Part shown: positions 37,169 through 45,047 of the stretch, one piece after another
How positions within the stretch are numbered: the stretch's first letter is position 1
Layout of the letters: each line of letters begins with the position of its first letter
Assembly: GCF_024623325.1 (NCBI RefSeq)
Contig: NZ_JANJZD010000029.1
Span: 1-64,000, forward strand
From: Acetatifactor muris
GTDB taxonomy: Bacteria > Bacillota > Clostridia > Lachnospirales > Lachnospiraceae
Direction of reading: 5' to 3'
Length of the DNA: 64,000 nucleotides
Notes under the pieces: model-generated
The model's database searches: none
What the model was told of the DNA's origin: nothing
What the model saw: the letters and a program-made list of their open reading frames with translations, nothing else
Position numbers and translations under genes: made by a program

Positions 37169-37918
37169 ATGAAAATCGAAAAAGTAAATGAGAACCAGAT
37201 TCGCTGCACTCTGACCAGAGAAGATTTGGCAAGCCGCGAACTGAAAATCAGTGAACTGGCTTACGGAACGGAAAAAGCCAAAACACTGTTCCGCGATATG
37301 ATGAGACAGGCAAACTTTGAATTTGGTTTTGAAGCCGAAGATATTCCGCTTATGATAGAAGCCATTCCGTTAAACGCCGAATGTATCGTCCTGATTATTA
37401 CCAAGGTAGAGGACCCGGAAGAACTGGATACTCGTTTTTCCAGGTTTTCTCCCTCTGTCACTGAGGATGAGGGGGGAGACGGTGTAATCTCCGCTTACGG
37501 GGAGGATGCCTCCACCGAAATACTGGATCTGTTCCGGCAGATGCAGGCGGACAGGAACGACGGTGAGTCCGGCAGCACGCCGGAAAACTCCGACGGCGCT
37601 CCAAAGGAGCATACCCGGCTTTTCCTGATGCATTCTCTGCAGCAGGTGATAGAGGTATCTGCCATTATCGCCGAAAGCTTTCACGGATTAAGTTCTCTGT
37701 ACAAAAATGGCCGTTCTGAAGGAAATGCAGGAAAATACCTGCTGCTGCTGACACAGGGAGAGGAAGAGAACAGTGTCTTCGACAGAACCTGTAATATTGT
37801 CTCGGAGTATGGAATTCCCCAGCGAACCGTACCGGGAAGCAGCGCCTTTCTGGCCGAACATTATGAATCTCTGATTCACGGCAACGCTGTGCACGCTCTG
37901 GGAAAAGCAGCTTCCTGA
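37169..37918 (+). CDS. mecA: MecA-family adaptor protein
   Basis: A 249-residue protein with the MecA N-terminal segment MKIEKVNENQIRCTLTREDL, a variable acidic linker (residues about 95-150) and a C-terminal domain. In Bacillus MecA delivers substrates such as ComK to the ClpC-ClpP protease. The ATG at 37169 with GGAAAGG upstream is chosen because the family begins there. It has its own promoter and a strong terminator, so it is monocistronic. Confidence 0.85.
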   Translation: MKIEKVNENQIRCTLTREDLASRELKISELAYGTEKAKTLFRDMMRQANFEFGFEAEDIPLMIEAIPLNAECIVLIITKVEDPEELDTRFSRFSPSVTEDEGGDGVISAYGEDASTEILDLFRQMQADRNDGESGSTPENSDGAPKEHTRLFLMHSLQQVIEVSAIIAESFHGLSSLYKNGRSEGNAGKYLLLLTQGEEENSVFDRTCNIVSEYGIPQRTVPGSSAFLAEHYESLIHGNAVHALGKAAS

Positions 37919-37954
37919 GCAGGCTTCGACAGTACTTCCATATGGAGTGAATAA

Positions 37955-37987
37955 GCCCCCGGAATCCTGCAAGACAGGACCGGGGGA
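37955..37987. terminator. Terminator between mecA and DUF1858 gene
   Basis: CCCCCGG (37956-37962) pairs with CCGGGGG (37980-37986), with an inner CCTG/CAGG stem. It lies between convergent genes. T residues downstream are few, so strength is uncertain. Confidence 0.6.
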
Positions 37988-37994
37988 GTCATTG

Positions 37995-38186
37995 TTACAG
38001 CGCTTCAATGGCTTTCATCAAAGCGTCAATATCAATTCCGTGGACCATCGCCGCTTCCTCCAGGGATTCTCCCTGTGCGGAAGGACATCCCAGACAGTGC
38101 ATTCCCGCCTCCATCAGAACCGGAGCCACATCCGGATTGGTGCGCAGAATCTCGCCGATTGTCATTTCTTTCGTTATGTCAGCCAT
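37995..38186 (-). CDS. DUF1858 domain protein
   Basis: A 63-residue protein starting MADITKEMTIGEILRTNPDVAPVL, with the CLGCPSAQ cysteine pair and the helix ESLEEAAMVHGIDIDALMKAI. These match DUF1858, small anaerobe proteins with a CxxC that may bind metal or act in redox sensing. GAGGAG precedes the ATG. It is divergent from the pyruvate formate-lyase operon and shares its upstream region of about 260 nt. Confidence 0.88.
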   Translation of the reverse strand: MADITKEMTIGEILRTNPDVAPVLMEAGMHCLGCPSAQGESLEEAAMVHGIDIDALMKAIEAL

Positions 38187-38353
38187 GATTTTCTCCTCTC
38201 TGTAATATATTTGATATGGACTCAGTATAAATCATTTCATAAAATCTGACAAGCTATTCAGGCCAAAAAATGGATAAGCCGTTTTGTTTATAAAATTCTT
38301 CTAAAATTTCGTATTTTACGGCGTATGTACCCAAAAAAGTACACATTCACGCC

Positions 38354-38382
38354 TTGACTCTCCTCTTCGTTTTTCATATAAT
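38354..38382 (+). promoter_or_regulatory. pfl operon promoter
   Basis: TTGACT (38354-38359) and a perfect TATAAT (38377-38382) are 17 nt apart, about 70 nt upstream of the pflB start. Just upstream an imperfect inverted repeat GGCGTATGTAC/GTACACATTCACGCC (38320-38353) touches the -35 box and could be an operator; its regulator is unknown. Confidence 0.75.
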
Positions 38383-38451
38383 AAAGGCATGACAGTTAGA
38401 AGTAGTATTTCACTTTTAATAACTTAAAATTTTACAGGAGGTTATTTCAAA

Positions 38452-40488
38452 ATGAGACCAGAATGGACAGATTTTGTAGCAGGCAAGTGGGACAAAGAAA
38501 TCAACGTTCGTGATTTCATCCAGCGGAACTATCATCCCTATGAAGGCGATGAAGCATTCCTGGCAGGTCCTACACAGAACACAAAAGATTTGTGGGCACA
38601 GGTACTTGACCTGCAGAAGCAGGAGAGAGAAGCAGGCGGTGTTCTTGATATGGATACCAAAGTTGTTTCCACCATTACCTCCCACGGCCCCGGCTACCTT
38701 GACAAGAGCAAGGAGACCATCGTAGGCTTCCAGACCGATAAGCCTTTCAAGAGATCTCTTCAGCCCTATGGCGGTATCCGTATGGCAGAGAAAGCATGTT
38801 CCGACAATGGTTACGAAGTTGATCCGGAGATTTCCGAATTCTTCTCCACTCACAGAAAGACCCACAATGCAGGCTGCTTTGACGCTTACAATCAGGAGAT
38901 GAGAGCCTGCCGTTCTTCTCATATCATTACCGGTCTGCCCGATGCTTACGGCCGCGGACGTATTATCGGCGACTACAGACGTGTTGCTCTGTATGGTATC
39001 GACAGGCTGATCGAGGACAAGCAGGAGCAGAAGGATTCCACCGGACGCGTGATGACCGACGATATCATTCGTCTGCGTGAAGAGATTTCCGAGCAGATGG
39101 TTGCCCTGAAGATGATGAAGGAGATGGCTGCTTCCTACGGCTGCGATATCTCCAAGCCCGCTTCCAACGTACAGGAAGCCATTCAGGCAGTATATTTCGG
39201 ATATCTGTGCGCTGTGAAGGAGCAGAACGGTGCCGCTATGTCCCTTGGACGTACATCCACCTTCCTTGACTGCTATGCGGAGAGAGATCTGAAGAACGGT
39301 ACGTTTACCGAAGAGCAGATTCAGGAATTTGTTGACCATTTCATTATGAAGCTGCGTCTGATCAAATTTGCGCGTACTCCCGAGTACAACCAGATTTTCG
39401 CAGGCGATCCCGTATGGGTAACCGAATCCCTGGGCGGCGTTGGTGTTGACGGCAGACACATGGTTACCAGAATGAGCTTCCGTTACCTGAATACACTGAC
39501 CAACCTTGGACCTTCTCCCGAGCCCAACCTGACCGTACTCTGGTCTACCAGGCTGCCGGCTAACTGGAAGAGATACTGTGCGAAGATGTCCATCCAGACT
39601 TCTTCCATCCAGTATGAGAACGACGATCTGATGAGAATTGATCACGGCGACGATTACGGTATTGCATGCTGCGTATCTTCCATGGTAATCGGTAAGGAAA
39701 TGCAGTTCTTCGGCGCTCGTGCAAATGTTGCAAAATGTCTGCTTTACGCTCTGAACGGCGGTGTGGACGAAGTAACCAAGAAGCAGGTAGGTCCCAAGTA
39801 TCGTCCTGTAACCGGCGATGTGCTTGATTATGATGATGTCATGAGCAAATTTGTCGACATGCTTGAGTGGCAGGCTGATGTATATGTGAATACTCTGAAT
39901 ATCATTCACTATATGCATGACAAATACTGCTATGAGAGAGCTGAAATGGCTCTGCATGACAGAGATGTGAAGCGCTATTTCGCAACCGGTGTTGCCGGTC
40001 TGTCCATCGTGGCTGATTCCCTTTCCGCAATCAAGTATGCAAAGGTTGAGCCCATCCGCGACGAAGACGGCGTGATTGTTGACTTCAAGACTACCGGTGA
40101 CTTCCCGAAATATGGTAATGACGATGACCGTGTGGACAGTATCGCTCAGGAAGTTGTGCATAAGTTCATGACTGCCATCAGGAGACATCATACTTATAGA
40201 AACGGCATCCCTACCACTTCCATCCTGACCATTACCTCTAACGTTACCTATGGTAAGGCTACCGGTAATACACCTGACGGACGTAAGAAGGGCCAGCCTT
40301 TCGCACCCGGAGCAAATCCCATGCACGGACGTGACACACATGGTGCAGTAGCTTCCCTTGCTTCTGTATCCAAGCTTCCTTTCAATGATGCACAGGACGG
40401 TATCTCCAATACCTTCACCATCATTCCCGGCGCTCTGGGCAAGGAAGACAAAGTGTTCTCCGGTGATATCGAACTGGATTTAAAATAA
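38452..40488 (+). CDS. pflB: Pyruvate formate-lyase catalytic chain lacking the glycyl-radical domain
   Basis: A 678-residue protein starting MRPEWTDFVAGKW, collinear with PflB through the adjacent catalytic cysteines (Cys406-Cys407 in YGIACCVSS) to the end of the barrel (KLPFNDAQDGISNTFTIIPGAL). It then stops at KVFSGDIELDLK. PflB of E. coli goes on for about 80 residues to the RVSGYAV radical glycine. That segment is instead the separate gene at 40878-41120. The enzyme converts pyruvate and CoA to acetyl-CoA and formate. CAGGAGG precedes the ATG. The activase gene is downstream in the same operon. Confidence 0.93.
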   Translation: MRPEWTDFVAGKWDKEINVRDFIQRNYHPYEGDEAFLAGPTQNTKDLWAQVLDLQKQEREAGGVLDMDTKVVSTITSHGPGYLDKSKETIVGFQTDKPFKRSLQPYGGIRMAEKACSDNGYEVDPEISEFFSTHRKTHNAGCFDAYNQEMRACRSSHIITGLPDAYGRGRIIGDYRRVALYGIDRLIEDKQEQKDSTGRVMTDDIIRLREEISEQMVALKMMKEMAASYGCDISKPASNVQEAIQAVYFGYLCAVKEQNGAAMSLGRTSTFLDCYAERDLKNGTFTEEQIQEFVDHFIMKLRLIKFARTPEYNQIFAGDPVWVTESLGGVGVDGRHMVTRMSFRYLNTLTNLGPSPEPNLTVLWSTRLPANWKRYCAKMSIQTSSIQYENDDLMRIDHGDDYGIACCVSSMVIGKEMQFFGARANVAKCLLYALNGGVDEVTKKQVGPKYRPVTGDVLDYDDVMSKFVDMLEWQADVYVNTLNIIHYMHDKYCYERAEMALHDRDVKRYFATGVAGLSIVADSLSAIKYAKVEPIRDEDGVIVDFKTTGDFPKYGNDDDRVDSIAQEVVHKFMTAIRRHHTYRNGIPTTSILTITSNVTYGKATGNTPDGRKKGQPFAPGANPMHGRDTHGAVASLASVSKLPFNDAQDGISNTFTIIPGALGKEDKVFSGDIELDLK

Positions 40489-40569
40489 GACATGTCAGTT
40501 CCATGATGTCACTGACATCAAACCGGCTTTGAGTAAGACGTTTTTCATGTAAAGTAAAAGGAGGGTATC

Positions 40570-40773
40570 ATGGACGAGAAAAAAATGATCGATGACCTTG
40601 TGAAAATGCTGGATTCCGGTATGACCGAAGGTGTCGGCCATGTTAATGTAGACTTTGACGAACAGGCCGGACAGTCAAAAAACGTTCAGACAATGGGCTG
40701 TACGGATTGTTCCAGGACACCGTTGGCCTGCAGTGTACCCACACTTGAGCAGGGACTGGATGATTATCACTGA
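40570..40773 (+). CDS. Small cysteine-bearing protein between the two PFL parts
   Basis: A 67-residue protein with a strong AAAGGAGGG ribosome binding site. Residues 7-30 (IDDLVKMLDSGMTEGVGHVNVDFD) align with residues 8-31 of the downstream radical-domain protein (VDNLVNLLDG...GHHLNVNV), so it looks like a partial duplication. The radical loop is absent. Instead the tail has Cys44, Cys47 and Cys54 in CTDCSRTPLAC, which could bind metal or form disulfides. No named family is recognised. A role in assembling, protecting or sensing the split enzyme is an inference. Confidence 0.8.
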   Translation: MDEKKMIDDLVKMLDSGMTEGVGHVNVDFDEQAGQSKNVQTMGCTDCSRTPLACSVPTLEQGLDDYH

Positions 40774-40877
40774 CCGTCCGCGTTCCCACGCAATGCATGC
40801 AGCCGGGAAGAATACTGAAATCCGGTATTCTTCCCAGACATAATCATATAATATTTAAATATAAGGAGGAAATCATT

Positions 40878-41120
40878 ATGGCAACAAATACTGCACAGGT
40901 TGACAACCTTGTTAACTTACTTGACGGCTATGCAACAAAGGGCGGTCATCATCTGAACGTAAACGTTCTGAACAGAGATATGCTGCTGGATGCTCAGAAG
41001 CATCCCGAGAACTATCCTCAGCTGACCATTCGTGTATCCGGTTATGCTGTTAACTTCATTAAGCTGACTCCCGAGCAGCAGGCAGATGTTATCTCCCGTA
41101 CTTTCCATGAGTCAATCTAA
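40878..41120 (+). CDS. grcA: Free-standing glycyl-radical domain of pyruvate formate-lyase (GrcA-like)
   Basis: An 80-residue protein equal to the C-terminal domain of PflB: GGHHLNVNVLNRDMLLDA, YPQLTIRVSGYAVNF with the radical glycine Gly55, and the end VISRTFHESI. In E. coli the similar GrcA (YfiD) replaces a damaged PFL domain; here it is the only radical domain for the pflB chain in this operon. AAGGAGG precedes the ATG. A GC-rich hairpin follows the stop. Confidence 0.93.
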   Translation: MATNTAQVDNLVNLLDGYATKGGHHLNVNVLNRDMLLDAQKHPENYPQLTIRVSGYAVNFIKLTPEQQADVISRTFHESI

Positions 41121-41134
41121 CTGACTGGACAGAA

Positions 41135-41159
41135 CCCCGGGGAGTAATTCTTCCCGGGG
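41135..41159 (+). terminator. Hairpin between grcA and pflA
   Basis: CCCCGGG pairs with CCCGGGG around an AT-rich loop (41135-41159), with no long T run. It may partly terminate or set the 3' end of the abundant pfl-grcA mRNA so that the activase is made in lower amount. Confidence 0.55.
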
Positions 41160-41228
41160 ATTTCCGCTGATGGAAATTATAAATGTATTATTTGCAAAGT
41201 CATAAATCTCAGAAAGTGTGGTGATCTT

Positions 41229-41990
41229 ATGCAGGGCAGAATTCATTCTCTGGAAAGTTTTGGAACCGTTGACGGTCCCGGTACCCGTTTTGTCGTATTC
41301 GTACAGGGCTGTCCCATGCGCTGCGCCTATTGTCATAATCCCGACACCTGGGAAATGAATGGCGGCACCCTCATGGAGCCTTCCTATATTATAGAGCAAT
41401 ACGAGAAGAACAAGGCCTTTTATGCAAACGGAGGCGGTCTGACGGTAACTGGCGGCGAGCCTTTGATGCAGCTGGATTTTCTCATTGAACTGTTTACTCT
41501 TGCCAGGGAAAAAGACATTCACACCTGTATAGACAGTTCCGGAATTTCATTCCAACCGGATAATGCTCCGTTGATGGCTAAGCTTGATCAGCTGATGGCT
41601 CTGACCAATCTGGTCATGTTGGATATCAAACATATCGATCCGGAAAAGCACAGAGAGCTTACTCTGCAGCCAAATGAAAATATCCTGAAGTTCGCTGCCT
41701 ATCTCAACGAAAAGCATGTGGACATGTGGATACGGCATGTGGTTGTTCCCGGAATCACCGATGATGAAAAGTATCTGTTTCAACTGGGATATTTTATCGG
41801 ACAGTTCAGCAATCTGAAAGCACTTGATGTGCTGCCCTATCATACCATGGGTGAGAAAAAATATCAGAGTATGGGCATGGAATATCGCCTGAAAGGTATT
41901 CCTCCCATGGACAAGGATAAGCTGCTGGACAAAAAGAAAGCAATTATCGACGGCATTAAAAAAAGAAGGTCTGAAGAGGATCTACACTGA
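41229..41990 (+). CDS. pflA: Pyruvate formate-lyase activating enzyme
   Basis: A 253-residue radical-SAM protein starting MQGRIHSLESFGTVDGPG, with the cluster motif CPMRCAYCHNPDTW near residue 30 and GGLTVTGGEPL. It abstracts hydrogen from the radical glycine of the PFL radical domain, here the separate 80-residue protein. Only a weak ribosome binding site (GTGGTG) is visible. Confidence 0.95.
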   Translation: MQGRIHSLESFGTVDGPGTRFVVFVQGCPMRCAYCHNPDTWEMNGGTLMEPSYIIEQYEKNKAFYANGGGLTVTGGEPLMQLDFLIELFTLAREKDIHTCIDSSGISFQPDNAPLMAKLDQLMALTNLVMLDIKHIDPEKHRELTLQPNENILKFAAYLNEKHVDMWIRHVVVPGITDDEKYLFQLGYFIGQFSNLKALDVLPYHTMGEKKYQSMGMEYRLKGIPPMDKDKLLDKKKAIIDGIKKRRSEEDLH

Positions 41991-42029
41991 ATCAGAGCAA
42001 TATATCACAATATAAAGGAGGACAATACA

Positions 42030-42203
42030 ATGGCATATGTAATCGGAGATGCGTGCGTAGCATGCGGTGCCTGTGCAGGAGCTTGCCCTGTAGGTGCAAT
42101 CAGCATGGGAGACGGTAAATTCGAGATTGACCCCGATAAGTGCATTTCCTGCGGCAGCTGTGCAGGTCAGTGCCCCACCGGAGCAATTGAAGAAGAAAAA
42201 TAA
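42030..42203 (+). CDS. 2[4Fe-4S] ferredoxin
   Basis: A 57-residue clostridial-type ferredoxin with two CxxCxxCxxxCP motifs: CVACGACAGACP near residue 9 and CISCGSCAGQCP near residue 38. It carries low-potential electrons. AAAGGAGG precedes the ATG. It is 39 nt downstream of pflA and closes the operon before a strong terminator, so it may supply electrons to the radical-SAM activase; that link is inferred from position. Confidence 0.94.
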   Translation: MAYVIGDACVACGACAGACPVGAISMGDGKFEIDPDKCISCGSCAGQCPTGAIEEEK

Positions 42204-42243
42204 TACGAGTAAGACAGTATATTTGAATCCTGTTTCACATAGG

Positions 42244-42278
42244 AAAGACGCTTCATTAAATGAAGCGTCTTTTCTTTT
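42244..42278. terminator. Terminator after the ferredoxin gene
   Basis: AAAGACGCTTCATT pairs with ATGAAGCGTCTTT (42244-42272) and is followed by TCTTTTT. It also overlaps the last codons of the convergent merR-type gene (stop at 42256). Confidence 0.88.
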
Positions 42279-42966
42279 TACCATTCAGCGCAGGCTGTAC
42301 CGTCTCCGGTATCCCCTGACCCTCCTTCCCTGCTGTCTTCTCCTGATTCTTCTCTGCTTTGGTCCTTCTCATCAGGCGACTCTTCTTCCGCAGCAGCTCG
42401 TCCATCCTCTTATAATGCTCTTCATCCCGTTCTGCCAGCATCCTGTCCCTGGCTTCTTCTCGCTCTTCCTGCATCCGGAACTGATAATCCAGCTCCTTTA
42501 CCACACTTTCCCGGATTTCACGGCAGAGCTGTCCGTTATTCTCCTGCAAAGTCTGGCGTATCAGCTGTTGAAGCAGCCATTGAAGCCGTCTGGACTTGTC
42601 CTCTCTGGACTCCTGAACAGTCTCCTGCGCCTTCTTGCCCGGAACAATATCAATAGCCATTTCCGGACTTTCTCCGGACAATTCACTTTCCGCCGCCTCA
42701 TCGCTTCGAACTATCTCTCTCTGCTCGGTTGGAAGTACATCCAGCTTACCATCCTTTAAAATCATCTTAATCGCCTTCAATTGCAATCCCCTTTCCTTCA
42801 ATCCTTTAATCTGCTTAAACCGCTCCACGTCCTCTTCTGTGTAATAGCGATGTCCCAGCTCATTGCGCTTAATGGGCAGATGCAGTTCATCCTCCCAATA
42901 GCGCAGTACATGGCTTTCTACCTTTACCTCTTTTGCCGCATCAGAAATAAATAAATAATTGCCCAT
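42256..42966 (-). CDS. MerR-family transcriptional regulator
   Basis: A 236-residue protein with a MerR-type winged helix at the N-terminus (FISDAAKEVKVESHVLRYWEDEL; GHRYYTEEDVERFKQIKGLKERG), an acidic linker and a long charged coiled coil to the end. The N-terminal block resembles chromosome-anchoring RacA-like proteins as well as MerR regulators. AAAGGAG precedes the ATG. Ligand and targets are unknown. Confidence 0.82.
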   Translation of the reverse strand: MGNYLFISDAAKEVKVESHVLRYWEDELHLPIKRNELGHRYYTEEDVERFKQIKGLKERGLQLKAIKMILKDGKLDVLPTEQREIVRSDEAAESELSGESPEMAIDIVPGKKAQETVQESREDKSRRLQWLLQQLIRQTLQENNGQLCREIRESVVKELDYQFRMQEEREEARDRMLAERDEEHYKRMDELLRKKSRLMRRTKAEKNQEKTAGKEGQGIPETVQPALNGKKKRRFI

Positions 42967-43018
42967 TTTTGCTCCTTTCCGGATAACTGACCGAACTTCC
43001 ATACAATTGAAGAAGAAA

Positions 43019-43051
43019 AAAAGAGAATGAGCAATCACACCCATTCTCTTT
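43019..43051 (-). terminator. Terminator of dnaB
   Basis: On the minus strand AAAGAGAATG pairs with CATTCTCTTT and is followed by a run of T residues (CTTTTTTTC). It lies about 20 nt past the dnaB stop. Confidence 0.85.
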
Positions 43052-43070
43052 CGTAATTTCCAGCTGTTAA

Positions 43071-44417
43071 TTATTCTCTGTTTGTCTGTCCGTGCTCCAG
43101 ATTGACGAAACGCTGATATTCCGGCAGCCAGGCCAGCTCTACAGTTCCGATGGGACCGTTCCTCTGCTTGGCAATGATAAGCTCCGCAATCCCCTTTTTA
43201 TCCGTATCATGATTATAGTACTCATCCCGGTAAATAAACATAACCACATCCGCATCCTGCTCAATAGCACCTGATTCTCTCAAGTCTGAAAGAATCGGTC
43301 TGTGGTCCGGTCTCTGCTCCACAGCCCGGGAAAGCTGGGAAAATGCAACCACAGGTACTGACAGTTCTCTGGCCACTGCTTTCAGCGCCCGCGAAATATC
43401 TGAAATTTCCTGCTGTCTGGACTCATTCTTACCATTTCCTGTCATCAGCTGCAGATAATCAATCATTATCATGGACAGATTATGTTCCAGCTTATATTTG
43501 CGGCATTTGGACCGGAGCTCCGCAATGCTGATTCCCGGGGTATCGTCAATAATCAATGAGGATTTTCCAATCACCCCTGCACTTTCAATCAGCTTCTCCC
43601 ACTCCTGATCATTCATCTGCCCTGTCCGGAGCTTTTGAGAATCCACATATGATTCCATGGAAAGCATACGGTTTACCAGCTGCTCCTTGCTCATTTCCAG
43701 ACTAAAAATCGCCACTGTCAGATTCTTCCGGAATGCTGCATGGCGGGCGATATTCAGCTCAAGTGCAGTCTTGCCCATGGAAGGCCTGGCAGCGATCAGA
43801 ATCAGATCCGAAGGCTGCAGTCCTGCCGTGCGATAATCCAGGTCCAGAAAACCCGTTGGAATTCCAGTGACATTTCCCTTGTTCTTCGCCGCTGCTTCAA
43901 TTTTATCCATCGCATTCATTACAACCTGGCGAATGGGAACATAATCGTCGCTGGTACGCCTCTGTACCAGCTGAAAAACGCGTTTTTCCGTGTCCTCCAG
44001 AATATATTCCAGAGATTCCTTACCGGCATAACAGGTATTGGCAATCTCTTCATTGAGCCGAATCAACCTGCGAAGTGTGGATTTCTCGGCTACAATTCCG
44101 GCATAGTACTTGATATTTGCCGAAGTCAGCGGTGTACTCAGCAGCTCTCTGATAAACTCCAGACTGCTGACCTCCGGCGGCACATCCTTTGTCCGCAGGC
44201 GATCCTGCAGGGTAATCAGATCTACCGGACTTCCCGCATCGTTCAGTTCCCGCATGGTCTCAAACAATACACCATACTGTTTATTGTAGAAATCATCTCC
44301 GCTGATAATCTCAGAGGCAACTACTATAGCTTCCCGGTCCATAATCATGGAACCGATTACAGACTGCTCGGCCTCCAGACTGTTCGGCAATATTCTCTTC
44401 AGTACGTTTTCTTCCAT
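43071..44417 (-). CDS. dnaB: Replicative DNA helicase
   Basis: A protein of about 448 residues with the DnaB N-terminal domain (LPNSLEAEQSVIGSMIMD) and RecA-like helicase domain: Walker A AARPSMGKTALELN near residue 205, Walker B IMIDYLQLM, and SQLSRAVEQRPDHRPILSDLRESGAIEQDAD. It unwinds DNA at the fork. The start is either this ATG or a GTG three codons upstream. It follows rplI by 43 nt. Confidence 0.96.
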   Translation of the reverse strand: MEENVLKRILPNSLEAEQSVIGSMIMDREAIVVASEIISGDDFYNKQYGVLFETMRELNDAGSPVDLITLQDRLRTKDVPPEVSSLEFIRELLSTPLTSANIKYYAGIVAEKSTLRRLIRLNEEIANTCYAGKESLEYILEDTEKRVFQLVQRRTSDDYVPIRQVVMNAMDKIEAAAKNKGNVTGIPTGFLDLDYRTAGLQPSDLILIAARPSMGKTALELNIARHAAFRKNLTVAIFSLEMSKEQLVNRMLSMESYVDSQKLRTGQMNDQEWEKLIESAGVIGKSSLIIDDTPGISIAELRSKCRKYKLEHNLSMIMIDYLQLMTGNGKNESRQQEISDISRALKAVARELSVPVVAFSQLSRAVEQRPDHRPILSDLRESGAIEQDADVVMFIYRDEYYNHDTDKKGIAELIIAKQRNGPIGTVELAWLPEYQRFVNLEHGQTNRE

Positions 44418-44460
44418 GACACCCACACTTTCGGAGATGATTTTCTTCGCATCAGACCTC

Positions 44461-44907
44461 TCAACTCTCTGCCACTTTCACCGTCAGCTTTGCAGCCACC
44501 TGGGGATGAAGCTTGGCAACCACCTCAAAAGAGCCGAAGCTTTTCAGATTTTCAGATAACTGAATTTTTTTCTTGTCAATCTCCAGATTATGCTGCTCTT
44601 TGTATGCCGCCGCAATTTCTTTTGTGGACACCGAGCCAAAGGCTCTTCCACCCTCCCCGGCCTTAATCTTTACCACAACCGCTTTTTCCTCCAGCCTGGC
44701 GGCAAGCTCTCTGGCCTCCTCCAACAGCTTCTGCGCAACTTTGTCCTCGTTGGCCTTTTTCAGCTTGAGGTCATTCATGTTCTTCGCAGTAGCTTCCGTT
44801 CCTATCTTCTTCGGAAGGATATAATTTCTCGCATAGCCCTCACTTACTTCAATTACATCCCCTTTTTTCCCCAGTTTTTTTTCATCCTGTAATAGTATAA
44901 TTTTCAT
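44461..44907 (-). CDS. rplI: 50S ribosomal protein L9
   Basis: A 148-residue protein with the L9 signature GKKGDVIEVSEGYARNYILPKK at the N-terminus, a connecting helix and the C-terminal domain ending in AAKLTVKVAES. The gdpP-rplI-dnaB order is conserved in Firmicutes. GGAAAGGA precedes the ATG. Confidence 0.96.
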   Translation of the reverse strand: MKIILLQDEKKLGKKGDVIEVSEGYARNYILPKKIGTEATAKNMNDLKLKKANEDKVAQKLLEEARELAARLEEKAVVVKIKAGEGGRAFGSVSTKEIAAAYKEQHNLEIDKKKIQLSENLKSFGSFEVVAKLHPQVAAKLTVKVAES

Positions 44908-45047
44908 CTTACCGAATCCTTTCCTGCCCGCGCCGGTTCCTTCTCCGCAGGTCTCACTCTTATGTGCCTCTGTTTAACGGCACTTACCTTTTTCTGTTTT
45001 CCACGCAACTGCTGCTTTAAAAGTTCAGACAGGTTCCTGCCCCATTC

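Noticed and set aside
37111..37191. 25-codon frame starting ATGACTAACAAA before mecA
   Set aside because: The predicted transcription start lies past this ATG, so it would not be translated from the mecA promoter.
38416..40341. 641-codon minus-strand open frame
   Set aside because: It is the antisense shadow of pflB, which has a clear family match on the plus strand.
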